Source: a bacterium
GTDB lineage: Bacteria > Bacillota > Clostridia > Lachnospirales > Lachnospiraceae
Assembly: GCA_023663725.1 (NCBI GenBank)
Contig: JAMPGX010000013.1
Coordinates: forward strand, 1-64,000
Length of the DNA stretch: 64,000 nucleotides
Direction: 5' to 3'
Part shown: piece by piece, positions 35,068 through 43,183 of the stretch
Position numbering within the stretch: position 1 is the first letter of the stretch
How the letters are laid out: each line of letters begins with the position of its first letter
Program-made: the position numbers and the translations under genes
Notes under the pieces: generated by a model
Told to the model about the DNA's origin: nothing
The model's database searches: none
What the model saw: only the letters and a program-made list of their open reading frames with translations

Positions 35068-35793
35068 ATGCGCAGTGATGAGGAGATCAGGGACATATCG
35101 GGGCAGGAGCGGGATTTCCTGAGAAAGCTCAGAACCCGCCCCGGTATGTATTTGAGGAGCAATTCCTTTCAGAGACTTATCAGCTTTCTGGATGGTTACA
35201 GGGTGGCTCTCCATACACTTGGATTGGAAGAAAACCACTGCATATTGCCTTGGATGTTTCATGATTTTGTACAGGAAAAGTATGGTATTCATGATTCAAG
35301 AGGTTATTCATCTGTTATTTCTGCGCAGGAGACGGATGACGGGAAAGCGTTGTGGCTCTTTTTTGATCTGTTGGATGAATATTTGACAGCGAACGGATTT
35401 GAGCCGATCGGAGAGACGGCGCTCGGACTTTGGTACCGTCTCAGAACATGTATTGACAGGGATGAGTTGTTTGGAAAACTGGGCGAAACAGGGATTGATG
35501 AACTGCTTAAAAAGCGAAAGACGGGGAAATACAGGGAACAATATGACAGGGTGAAACGGGAAATTGACATGCGCAGGACTTCAGAAAACTTTCCCGATTC
35601 TGTATGCTCCAATCTTGAGTACCGCAGGGGACTTCTTGAGGAAATTATATTTGGTCACTGTGCAAATGGGGAATTGGCACGGAGTGTGGCCGAAGAGATC
35701 AACATGCTCTGCGAAGGATGCCAAGTGGATTACCGCGACAAATGGTATGACAGGGTGTTAGCTGTCTATAAGGGGGCAGGGATTCCCTGTTAA
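35068..35793 (+). CDS. Hypothetical protein with RPGMY motif
   Basis: 241 residues, soluble. The N-terminus has FLRKLRTRPGMYLRSNSF followed by QRLISFLDGYRVAL, a pattern shared with a loosely described bacterial group carrying an RPGMYxG motif and a helical LDGY segment. The middle is acidic with no catalytic signature I can name; the C-terminus is helical with several cysteines. Strong GGAGAG ribosome binding site 6 bases before the ATG. Lower GC than its neighbours, which could indicate transfer. Function unknown. Confidence 0.7.
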   Translation: MRSDEEIRDISGQERDFLRKLRTRPGMYLRSNSFQRLISFLDGYRVALHTLGLEENHCILPWMFHDFVQEKYGIHDSRGYSSVISAQETDDGKALWLFFDLLDEYLTANGFEPIGETALGLWYRLRTCIDRDELFGKLGETGIDELLKKRKTGKYREQYDRVKREIDMRRTSENFPDSVCSNLEYRRGLLEEIIFGHCANGELARSVAEEINMLCEGCQVDYRDKWYDRVLAVYKGAGIPC

Positions 35794-35861
35794 ATCGGAA
35801 ACTCTTCTTCTATCGTTTCATTGATTGGTATATGCGCTTTAGCGTACAGGGAGGTATAAGT

Positions 35862-36290
35862 GTGAAAAAGGTAAGGTTTTACGACAGCGTGGAGGACGGT
35901 CTGCTGCGGTTCGCGGTGATCATCGCGAGGGCAGGGGATAAATGGGTATTCTGTAAGCACCGGGAGCGGGACACTTATGAGGTGCCCGGCGGCCACCGGG
36001 AGCAGGGGGAGGACATTGAGACTGCCGCCCGACGCGAGCTGTACGAGGAGACGGGCGCGCTGACATACACTCTGCAGCCTGTCTGCGTGTACTCTGTGGC
36101 GGATACGGACGGTCCGGACGCGCAGGAGAGTTTCGGCATGTTGTATTTTGCCCGGATCGAGACCTTTGAGCCGGAGCTGCACAGCGAGATCGAGAAGATC
36201 CTACTGACAGAGGAACTGCCGGATCGATGGACGTATCCAGAGATACAGCCCCGCCTGCTGGCGGAGGCCCACAGACGGGGGATCCTATAA
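35862..36290 (+). CDS. NUDIX hydrolase
   Basis: 142 residues from the GTG at 35862 with GGGAGG 9 bases upstream; an in-frame ATG at 35832 lies before that site. The Nudix box is complete: GGHREQGEDIETAARREL followed by YEETGA. It should hydrolyse a nucleoside diphosphate linked to another group, for example an oxidised or modified nucleotide; specificity is not readable. It is 18 bases from the DNA glycosylase gene, which suggests a shared nucleotide-damage role. Confidence 0.9.
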   Translation: MKKVRFYDSVEDGLLRFAVIIARAGDKWVFCKHRERDTYEVPGGHREQGEDIETAARRELYEETGALTYTLQPVCVYSVADTDGPDAQESFGMLYFARIETFEPELHSEIEKILLTEELPDRWTYPEIQPRLLAEAHRRGIL

Positions 36291-36308
36291 AAAGGAGGGA
36301 AAACCGAT

Positions 36309-36800
36309 ATGGCAAAGTACGAACAGGTGACGCAGCCATTTGCGCCGGTGTATGACAGCAATTCACGGATACTGATCCTGGGCAGTCTGCCCTCCGTAAA
36401 ATCCAGAGAGCAGGGTTTTTACTACGGACATGCCCGAAACCGTTTCTGGCCCATGCTGGCGGCGGTGTATCGGGAACCGGCGCCAGACGATATCCCTGCC
36501 AAAAAAGCGCTGCTGCTGCGTCACGGCCTGGCGGTCTACGACGTGATCGAGAGCTGTGAGATCAGGGGTTCCAGCGACAGCAGTATCCGCAATGTAAAGG
36601 CGGCGGATATTCGGGTCATTATGGAGGCGGCCCGCATTGAGAGGATATTGGCAAACGGCAGAACCGCGGCAAAATACTTTAAAGCCTACCAGCCCGCCGC
36701 CTATCAGCCGCTATTGATGGAGCTGCCCTCCACCAGTCCGGCCAACGCCGCCTTCTCTCTGGAAAAGCTGGTGCGGATCTGGGAAGAATGTCTGCGATAA
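36309..36800 (+). CDS. DNA-deoxyinosine glycosylase (uracil-DNA glycosylase superfamily)
   Basis: 163 residues, normal length. Motif 1 ILILGSLPSVKSREQGFYYG, then HARNRFWPMLAAV, the central GLAVYDVIESCEIRGSSD and the final PSTSPANAAFSLEKL are characteristic of the small hypoxanthine/uracil DNA glycosylases, which excise deaminated adenine from DNA. AAAGGAGG precedes the ATG. Together with the adjacent NUDIX gene it forms a small base-damage operon. Confidence 0.9.
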   Translation: MAKYEQVTQPFAPVYDSNSRILILGSLPSVKSREQGFYYGHARNRFWPMLAAVYREPAPDDIPAKKALLLRHGLAVYDVIESCEIRGSSDSSIRNVKAADIRVIMEAARIERILANGRTAAKYFKAYQPAAYQPLLMELPSTSPANAAFSLEKLVRIWEECLR

Positions 36801-36803
36801 CTC

Positions 36804-36831
36804 TCGACAAAGATAAAAAATGTATTATAAT
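36804..36831 (+). promoter_or_regulatory. Promoter of the rubrerythrin gene
   Basis: TCGACA at 36804-36809 and TATAAT at 36826-36831 with a 16-base AT-rich spacer. No PerR-like dyad was noticed. Confidence 0.6.
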
Positions 36832-36911
36832 GAGAATAGGCGAAAGCGGCAGACAGTAATGGAAACCGATTCTGCCCAAATACAAAAAAACAGATACGAG
36901 GAGGAAACAGT

Positions 36912-37454
36912 ATGGGAGCGACAAAGTATACGGGAACCCAGACGGAAAAGAACCTGGAGGCGGCATTTGCGGGCGAGTCCCAGGCGAGAAACAAGTACAC
37001 CTATTTCGCGTCCGTAGCCAAAAAGGAAGGCTATGAGCAGATCGCGGGTCTGTTCCTGAAGACGGCCGACAATGAAAAAGAGCACGCGAAGATGTGGCTT
37101 AAGGAGTTGAGTGGCATCGGCGACACCAGAGAAAACCTTACCGCCGCAGCGGAGGGTGAAAACTTTGAGTGGACGGATATGTACGAGAATTTTGCCAGGA
37201 CCGCCGAGGAGGAAGGTTTCCCGGAGCTGGCCGAGAAGTTCAGGCTGGTGGGCGAGATCGAAAAGCATCATGAGGAGCGCTACCGCGCGCTGTTAAAAAA
37301 CGTGGAGACGGCGGCTGTATTTGAGAAGAGCGAGGTAAAGGTATGGGAGTGCCGCAACTGCGGCCATATTGTCGTAGGCACGAAAGCGCCTGAGGTTTGT
37401 CCGACCTGCAATCATCCCCAGAGTTATTTTGAGGTACATGCGGAAAACTATTGA
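36912..37454 (+). CDS. rbr: Rubrerythrin
   Basis: 180 residues, standard length. The N-terminal four-helix di-iron domain has [26 protein letters not shown], and EKHHEERY as metal ligands. The C-terminal rubredoxin domain has CRNCG and CPTCNHP for a single Fe(Cys)4 site. Rubrerythrin reduces hydrogen peroxide to water in anaerobes with electrons from NADH via rubredoxin-type partners. GGAGG precedes the ATG. Single-gene unit between its own promoter and terminator, fitting an obligate anaerobe. Confidence 0.96.
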   Translation: MGATKYTGTQTEKNLEAAFAGESQARNKYTYFASVAKKEGYEQIAGLFLKTADNEKEHAKMWLKELSGIGDTRENLTAAAEGENFEWTDMYENFARTAEEEGFPELAEKFRLVGEIEKHHEERYRALLKNVETAAVFEKSEVKVWECRNCGHIVVGTKAPEVCPTCNHPQSYFEVHAENY

Positions 37455-37462
37455 TCGGGTAT

Positions 37463-37500
37463 AAAAGAGGGGCCAGAGATGCGGCTCCTCTTATTTTTTG
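37463..37500 (+). terminator. Terminator after rubrerythrin
   Basis: AAGAGGGGCC-N6-GCGGCTCCTCTT followed by ATTTTTT. The stem has one mismatch; placement just after the rubrerythrin stop fits. Confidence 0.8.
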
Positions 37501-37552
37501 CCGGAAATGGGCTGGGCGTTGCCGCACGCGCGTCCATCTGGAGGTTGCCGCG

Positions 37553-39253
37553 TCAAACGCCCCGCAGGATCGCCACAGTCCCGTTGCCGGTCAGCGGGTC
37601 GCGCTTATCATATCCGAACAGCACCAGGGTGGGCTCGTCAAAGATCGCGGTAAATACTTCCGCGTGCAATGCCTTGGTGAGTTCCCGGTAACTGTGCCCT
37701 GTCAGTTCGGGAAACAACGTATGTTCCTGAGACTCCCTGTGCAGCGCGTCGTGGATCACGTCTTTCCAGAGATCCAGGGAGGGGGCGAAGGCAGGGCGGT
37801 TTTTCATGTGCTCGCGCAGATACAGATCATAGAGAAGATATTCTCGCAGCGCCAGGAGCGGGCGGTCTGCCTGCGTCTGCTCCTGGCGCAGAAACTGTGC
37901 GGTTCCCCATTCCATCAATATCTCATACTTGCGCACGCGGGAGGACTGCACCCCGGACAGTCCATTTTTTTCATACCACTTTGCCAGACTGTCATACATG
38001 GAGAAGGCGTTCTCAAACAGCGTGCCGATATACTCCAGCGTATGGGTGAACTGACCGCTGTTGTAGTAGGTCTCCACCATCTCCTCCACCTGTTTCAGAC
38101 CGCAGATATCCTCGTAAGAAAGCCATCCGGTGGACAGTACCTCATACGGGGGACGGCCTGTGTACAACAGGTCGTATGCGGGAGCCTGCCGCTCCATCTG
38201 CGAGCCCTTCAGCACTTTGAGAAAACCGAGCTGTAACTGCTGGGGACGAAGGGTATACACGTCATTGAAGGAGATCTGAAAGCGCCGCAGATCCTCAAAG
38301 GGCAGTCCGGCGATCAGATCCAGATGGATATGGATATTTCCCCAGGAGGAGATGCGCCGGACGACGGCGGCCACCCGCTCAAAGTCCATCTTGCGGCGAA
38401 TCTCGGCGATAGTCTCCTCGCAGGTCGACTGCACGCCGATCTCCAGTTGTACGGCGCCGGGCCGCAGCTTTTCCAGCACGGCGAAATAATCCTCGTCCAA
38501 CAGGTCGGCGGCGATCTCAAAGTGAAAGTTCGTCACGCCGTTGTCATGCTCCAGAATGTGCCGCAGGATGGGCAGGGCGTGTTCCTTTTTGCAGTTAAAG
38601 GTGCGGTCAACGAATTTTACCTGGGGCACTTTTCTCTCCAGAAAGAAATCCAGCTCCCGGCACACCCGCTCGGGACGGCGAAAGTCCATGGTTCGGTCGA
38701 TGGAGGAGAGGCAGTAGCTACAGGAGAACGGGCAGCCCCGGCTGCTCTCATAATAAACGATGCGGTGCTCGAAGTCCCCCATGTCCTCATACCAGAAAGG
38801 AATCTCATCCAGCGTAAGCCTCGGCATGCTGTTCCCATCCAAAACGGCGGGCAGCTCCCAGGACTTGCCCGTCCCGTAGGCCGCAGTCAGGCGGGCGAAG
38901 GCGGCCTCCCCCGGCCCGGTCATCACGCCCCGCAGTCCCCACTCGGCGGCGGTCTCGGCGGCGTCGTAGGAGACTTCCGGCCCTCCGGCCCAGATATCCG
39001 CCTGGGGCAGGATCCTGTGCAGATCAGGAATGAGCGCGTCCATCACTTCCCGATTCCAGATATAGCAGGAAAAGGCGATCACGTCGGGCCGTCTCTTATA
39101 GATCTCCCGCAGGATAAACCCGGTCGGCTGGTTGATGGTAAACTCCGCGATCTCTGTGCAGGACTTGTATTCCCCCGCGCAGGAACGCAGGGAGTGGACT
39201 GCCGGATTGGAGTGGATGTACTTGGCGTTGATGGCGACTAACAGGATCTTCAT
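37553..39253 (-). CDS. B12-binding-domain radical SAM protein (DUF4080 type)
   Basis: 566 residues. Residues 1-130 are a cobalamin-binding-like Rossmann domain (INAKYIHSNPAVHSLR, DVIAFSCYIWNREV). The radical SAM barrel follows with the cluster motif CPFSCSYC (about residue 178) and QLEIGVQSTCEETI. The C-terminal 200 residues are the DUF4080 region. Such proteins cleave S-adenosylmethionine to start radical chemistry; the substrate of this widespread group is unknown. Convergent with rubrerythrin and divergent from the toxin-antitoxin locus. Confidence 0.9.
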   Translation of the reverse strand: MKILLVAINAKYIHSNPAVHSLRSCAGEYKSCTEIAEFTINQPTGFILREIYKRRPDVIAFSCYIWNREVMDALIPDLHRILPQADIWAGGPEVSYDAAETAAEWGLRGVMTGPGEAAFARLTAAYGTGKSWELPAVLDGNSMPRLTLDEIPFWYEDMGDFEHRIVYYESSRGCPFSCSYCLSSIDRTMDFRRPERVCRELDFFLERKVPQVKFVDRTFNCKKEHALPILRHILEHDNGVTNFHFEIAADLLDEDYFAVLEKLRPGAVQLEIGVQSTCEETIAEIRRKMDFERVAAVVRRISSWGNIHIHLDLIAGLPFEDLRRFQISFNDVYTLRPQQLQLGFLKVLKGSQMERQAPAYDLLYTGRPPYEVLSTGWLSYEDICGLKQVEEMVETYYNSGQFTHTLEYIGTLFENAFSMYDSLAKWYEKNGLSGVQSSRVRKYEILMEWGTAQFLRQEQTQADRPLLALREYLLYDLYLREHMKNRPAFAPSLDLWKDVIHDALHRESQEHTLFPELTGHSYRELTKALHAEVFTAIFDEPTLVLFGYDKRDPLTGNGTVAILRGV

Positions 39254-39290
39254 GACAGATCGATCCTTTCCAGAATATAAAATAAACTCA

Positions 39291-39319
39291 TTGCGCCAGA
39301 AAGAGTCCTATGGTACACT
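39291..39319 (+). promoter_or_regulatory. Promoter of the small toxin mRNA
   Basis: TTGCGC at 39291-39296 and TACACT at 39314-39319, spacer 17. It would give an mRNA with a leader of about 85 bases that contains the palindrome GGAGGGGCATGCCCCTCC (39366-39383) just before the GC-rich ribosome binding site. Confidence 0.6.
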
Positions 39320-39412
39320 GCCCATATGGGGAACCAGAGAGCCCGGCGGCTTTACCCTTCGTTTCGGAGGGGCATGCCCCTCCAGACGCAAGGAAGGGGG
39401 GCGATATCATTG

Positions 39413-39505
39413 ATGATTACATACTCTGATCTGATTCAGACAGGAATATTCATCGTTGCCCTTATAGGATTGTGTTATACAATCTTTAAGGAAAAAAGAA
39501 AATAG
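39413..39505 (+). CDS. 30-residue membrane peptide, probable type I toxin (holin-like)
   Basis: The product is one membrane helix with a short polar start and a basic tail: MITYSDLIQTGIFIVALIG, then LCYTIFKEKRK. This is the shape of the putative holin-like/TxpA-type toxins of Firmicutes type I systems, which damage the membrane when overproduced. GGAAGGGGGG lies 11 bases before the ATG; a TTG one codon earlier has better spacing. The mRNA 5' end (39334-39359) is complementary to its own 3' region (39563-39584), as in type I toxin mRNAs held inactive by a long-range fold. A convergent antisense RNA overlaps its 3' end. Confidence 0.7.
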   Translation: MITYSDLIQTGIFIVALIGLCYTIFKEKRK

Positions 39506-39596
39506 CCGCCACTACCACAAATAGTGACGGCTGACCTCTTTAAGAGGTTAGTTACAACCGTTTAAGGGTAGAGCCGCGTCTCTGGCTTTCCCTTTA
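39488..39596 (-). ncRNA. Probable antisense antitoxin RNA
   Basis: On the minus strand TTGCGT (39630-39625) and TATATT (39607-39602) form a promoter with a 17-base spacer, so transcription should begin near 39596. The RNA ends in a strong terminator: stem GCCGTCACTA/TAGTGGCGGC over 39506-39533 followed by ATTTTCTTTTTT. It would be about 105 bases long and overlap the last codons and 3' end of the toxin mRNA, the convergent layout of txpA/RatA. Confidence 0.65.
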
Positions 39597-39659
39597 TTTA
39601 CAATATAGCATATTCCCTCCCGCAACGCAAGGGGTTTCGGCGAATGAAAGGACAAAACC

Positions 39660-40301
39660 ATGACAAACATTGAGAAAACAGAGATCTTCCTGCGGGAGCA
39701 GTTTGAAAACTGCGCCTATTTCAAGGAGCATCCCGCCGACGGGGAATACCGTCTGCAGCATTCCTATCGAGTGGCCAATATAGCCAGAGAAATCGCCCGC
39801 AGAGAGGGGCTGGACGAGGAGGGACTGGTGATCGGCGGGCTGCTGCATGACGTGGGCTACAGCCTGCTCTTTGAGTCGGAGGACGGCTGGATAGAGCATG
39901 GGCGCATGTCGGCCCGGCTGGTCCGGCCCTTTTTGGAGGGGCTTGACCTGAGAGCAGAGCGGGTGCAGGAGATCTGCTACGGCATAGCGATACATGCGGA
40001 CGGCAAGGCGGACTTTGCGGGGGAGGAGACGGCCTTTGCCCTGAGTATCGGGGAAGCGGATGATGTGGACCGGTTTGGCGCCTACAGGATCTATGACGCC
40101 ATGGAGTACGCGGATTTCCGCAATCTGAAAATAGAGGACAAGCGCAGTTGGCTCAGGGAGAAGCTGGAGTGGGTCAGCTGGCGTCTGGAGCAGAGAGCAG
40201 GCACGGAGACGGCCCGGCAGATGATCACACAGTGTCTGCTGTACCAGCGGCAGTACTATGAGAAGGTGCTGGAGCAGATGGAACACAGCGAGACAGTCTG
40301 A
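39660..40301 (+). CDS. HD-domain phosphohydrolase
   Basis: 213 residues. The HD signature is QHSYRVANIAREIARREGL followed by VIGGLLHDVGYSLLF, with a further metal ligand likely in AIHADGKADF. HD hydrolases cleave phosphate esters of nucleotides or related compounds; this single-domain type has no assigned substrate. The C-terminal 60 residues are helical (RQMITQCLLYQRQYYEKV). Ribosome binding site GAAAGGA about 8 bases upstream. Confidence 0.85.
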   Translation: MTNIEKTEIFLREQFENCAYFKEHPADGEYRLQHSYRVANIAREIARREGLDEEGLVIGGLLHDVGYSLLFESEDGWIEHGRMSARLVRPFLEGLDLRAERVQEICYGIAIHADGKADFAGEETAFALSIGEADDVDRFGAYRIYDAMEYADFRNLKIEDKRSWLREKLEWVSWRLEQRAGTETARQMITQCLLYQRQYYEKVLEQMEHSETV

Positions 40302-40351
40302 GAACCCCAAAGGCAGGGGAGATCAAAAATTGCCATCCGTGGAAATAACGA

Positions 40352-40431
40352 TTCTATAGCGGTTTTGGCGGTCCCGTAGCGGATTTGACGGTTCTATGGT
40401 GGCTTTTGCGGTTACGCAGCGGTTATGGCGG
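40352..40431 (+). repeat. Four degenerate 20-base tandem repeats
   Basis: Units start at 40352, 40372, 40392 and 40412 and share TNCNNNNGCGGNTTTGNCGG, e.g. TTCTATAGCGGTTTTGGCGG and TTACGCAGCGGTTATGGCGG. They lie in the 298-base gap before the ABC exporter gene. No reading frame explains a 20-base period. The remaining gap shows no clear promoter or terminator. Confidence 0.7.
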
Positions 40432-40599
40432 GCGTCGATGCGACCTGTGCGCATGGAAAAAGGACTTGCGCACTTTCGGTAAATATGGCATTATATTTGA
40501 GGATAGGCGCGCAGCGTCGCAGGCAGTCCTGCGATATGCGGGCGTATATCCGCAGAATATGTTGTAGATATTGTGGGGAAAAGAGGTTTGGCAGGAACT

Positions 40600-42369
40600 A
40601 TGGCAGAGAGTAAGCAAAAACGGGCGGGACAGATGGAAACGATAAAAAAAGTGATGCATTATATCAAGAGATACTGGCTGCTGGTGGGACTGTCCCTGGT
40701 GCTGGCGGCTGTGATCGTGGCGCTGACGCTGTATGTGCCCATACTGACGGGGGACGCGGTGGATCTGATCGTGGACAGGGGACTGGTAGATATGCCCGGG
40801 ATCCTGGACATACTGGTAAAGATAGCCGTTGCCATGCTGCTGACCGCCGTGGCCCAGTGGGTCATGAATACTGCCAACAACTATATCACTTACCATGTGA
40901 TCCAGGATATCCGGCAGGACGCTTTTCACAAGCTGGAGAATCTGCCGCTGAGATATCTGGACGCTCAGTCCTATGGAGATATCGTCAGCAGGGTCATCGC
41001 GGATGTGGATACCTTTGCGGACGGTCTGCTGATGGGATTTACCCAGCTCTTTACCGGCGTCCTGACCATATTTGGCACACTGTTTTTCATGCTGATCACC
41101 AATGTGCCCATCGCCCTGGTGGTGATCTGTATCACGCCGGTATCCTTTTTGGTGGCAAAATTCATCGCCACCCGCACTTATACGATGTTTAAGGAGCAGT
41201 CCGAGACCAGAGGGGAACAGACCGCGCTGGTGGAGGAGATGGTGGGCAACCAGAAGATCGTGAAGACCTTTTCGCGGGAGGAGGCAGTTACGGAGCAGTT
41301 TCGGGAGATCAACGGCAGACTGGAAAAGTGTTCTCTGAAAGCGATATTCTACTCCTCTCTGACCAATCCCTGCACCCGTTTTGTCAACAGTCTGGTGTAT
41401 GCGGGGGTTGGCGTCTTTGGCGCGCTGGTGGTTATTAAAACAGGAGGGGCAGGTCTCAGCGTGGGCAGGCTGTCCTGCTTTTTGAGCTATGCGAATCAGT
41501 ACACCAAGCCCTTCAACGAGATATCCGGCGTGATCACGGAGCTGCAGAACGCCATCGCCTGCGCCGCCCGCATATTTGAACTGATCGAGGAGGAGGCTCA
41601 GACTCCGGACGCGGCGGACGCGGGAGTCCTCACGGACGCCCAGGGCAATGTGCGCCTGGAGCACGTGTATTTCCAGTATGTACCGGATAAAAAACTGATT
41701 CAGGACTTCAACCTGAATGTACAGCCGGGACAGAGAGTGGCTATCGTAGGTCCCACCGGCTGCGGCAAAACGACGGTTATCAACCTGCTGATGCGATTCT
41801 ATGATGTGGACAGCGGCAGCATCAGCGTGGACGGAAGGGATATCCGCAACCTGACCAGAGGGAGTCTGCGCACCAGCTACGGCATGGTGTTACAGGAGAC
41901 CTGGCTGCGGGCCGGCACGATCCTGGACAATATCCGCATGGGCAATCCTCAGGCCACGGAGGAAGAGGTGATAGCGGCGGCGAAGGCGGCTCATGCCCAC
42001 AGCTTTATCAAGCGCTTGCCGGAGGGCTATCACACCGTGATCACGGAGGACGGCGGCAGTCTGTCCCAGGGACAGAAACAGCTCCTGTGTATCGCCAGAG
42101 TCATGCTGTGCCTGCCGCCCATGCTGATCCTGGACGAGGCCACCTCCTCCATAGATACCCGCACTGAGATCCGGATCCAGAAAGCCTTCGCCCGCATGAT
42201 GGAGGGCAGGACCAGCTTTATCGTGGCCCATCGCCTGTCCACGATCCGCGAGGCGGACATCATCCTGGTCATGCGGGACGGCAACATCATCGAGCAGGGC
42301 AACCACGAGAGCCTGCTGGCCCAGGGCGGATTCTACAAAGAACTGTATAACAGCCAGTTCGCTGGATAA
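40600..42369 (+). CDS. ABC exporter with fused membrane and ATPase domains
   Basis: 589 residues from ATG 40600 (AGGA 5 bases upstream). Six membrane segments in residues 15-310, then an ATPase with Walker A GPTGCGKT, signature LSQGQKQL, Walker B LILDEATSS and H-loop VAHRLST. The half-transporter works as a dimer, probably with itself since no second half-gene is adjacent. The signature motif is LSQGQ rather than LSGGQ, a frequent variant in multidrug-type exporters of Clostridia. Substrate unknown. Confidence 0.9.
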   Translation: MAESKQKRAGQMETIKKVMHYIKRYWLLVGLSLVLAAVIVALTLYVPILTGDAVDLIVDRGLVDMPGILDILVKIAVAMLLTAVAQWVMNTANNYITYHVIQDIRQDAFHKLENLPLRYLDAQSYGDIVSRVIADVDTFADGLLMGFTQLFTGVLTIFGTLFFMLITNVPIALVVICITPVSFLVAKFIATRTYTMFKEQSETRGEQTALVEEMVGNQKIVKTFSREEAVTEQFREINGRLEKCSLKAIFYSSLTNPCTRFVNSLVYAGVGVFGALVVIKTGGAGLSVGRLSCFLSYANQYTKPFNEISGVITELQNAIACAARIFELIEEEAQTPDAADAGVLTDAQGNVRLEHVYFQYVPDKKLIQDFNLNVQPGQRVAIVGPTGCGKTTVINLLMRFYDVDSGSISVDGRDIRNLTRGSLRTSYGMVLQETWLRAGTILDNIRMGNPQATEEEVIAAAKAAHAHSFIKRLPEGYHTVITEDGGSLSQGQKQLLCIARVMLCLPPMLILDEATSSIDTRTEIRIQKAFARMMEGRTSFIVAHRLSTIREADIILVMRDGNIIEQGNHESLLAQGGFYKELYNSQFAG

Positions 42370-42386
42370 ACAATATAATGTATAGA

Positions 42387-42420
42387 CAATTGCGGAATAT
42401 ACAATATGCACAATGACACT
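42387..42420 (+). repeat. Reduced copy (D) of the dispersed palindromic element
   Basis: CAATTG at 42387-42392 matches the left end of the 176-nt element and is joined directly to its right arm (GGAATATACAATATGCACAA, then TGACACT). About 140 internal bases are missing. It ends 25 bases before the start of the response regulator gene. Confidence 0.7.
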
Positions 42421-42444
42421 TGCAAAGCAACCGGGGAGAGAACT

Positions 42445-43119
42445 ATGTACAGGATACTGATCGTGGAGGATGACGAGGGAATAGCGGACTCCCTGTCCCG
42501 GCAGATCGCGAGCTGGGATATGGAGCCCTGTTGCGTGTCGGACTTTCATAAGGTGATGCAGGAATTCGCGGCCTTTGATCCGCAACTGGTGTTGCTGGAC
42601 ATCATGCTGCCCTTCTACAACGGATACTATTGGTGCAGTGAGATCCGCCGCGTGTCCAAGGTGCCCATTATCTTTCTCTCCTCCGCCTCCGACAACATGA
42701 ATATCGTCATGGCCATGAATATGGGCGGGGACGACTTTATCGCCAAGCCCTTTGACATGGCGGTGCTGATCTCCAAGATGCAGGCCATTCTGCGCCGTAC
42801 CTATGATTTTGGAGGCACATTGCCGGTGCTGGAGCACAGGGGAGCGCTGCTGAACACCGGAGACAATACCCTGACCTATCAGGGGGAGCAGATTCCCCTG
42901 AGCAAGAATGAGTACCGTATCCTGCTGACCCTGCTGGAGAGCAAGGGCCAGGTGGTGAGCAGGGAGCGTCTGATGGAGAAGCTGTGGGAGACCGATAATT
43001 TCGTGGACGACAACACACTGACGGTCAACGTGAACCGCCTGCGCAGGAAGCTGGAGGCGGCGGGACTTGCGGACTTCATTGTCACAAAGTTCGGAGTGGG
43101 GTATCTGGTCTGCGGCTGA
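42445..43119 (+). CDS. OmpR-family response regulator of the Bce-type module (BceR-like)
   Basis: 224 residues from ATG 42445 (GGGGAGAG 6 bases upstream). Receiver with VEDDEG, phospho-acceptor Asp in LVLLDIMLPFYNGYY, FLSSASD and FIAKPF; winged helix from about 130 (LSKNEYRILLTLLESKGQVV, DDNTLTVNVNRLRRKL). The LPFYNGYYW loop is typical of BceR regulators paired with short intramembrane-sensing kinases. First gene of RR-HK-ATPase-permease. Confidence 0.92.
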   Translation: MYRILIVEDDEGIADSLSRQIASWDMEPCCVSDFHKVMQEFAAFDPQLVLLDIMLPFYNGYYWCSEIRRVSKVPIIFLSSASDNMNIVMAMNMGGDDFIAKPFDMAVLISKMQAILRRTYDFGGTLPVLEHRGALLNTGDNTLTYQGEQIPLSKNEYRILLTLLESKGQVVSRERLMEKLWETDNFVDDNTLTVNVNRLRRKLEAAGLADFIVTKFGVGYLVCG

Positions 43120-43183
43120 TATCAGAAGGGATATCGAGATGCAGCATCGCAAGCAGGCGTGCGATATGCAAAGGGGTATAGCC

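Noticed and set aside
40352-40431. CRISPR-like array
   Set aside because: Units are contiguous and degenerate with no unique spacers, and no cas genes are in the window.
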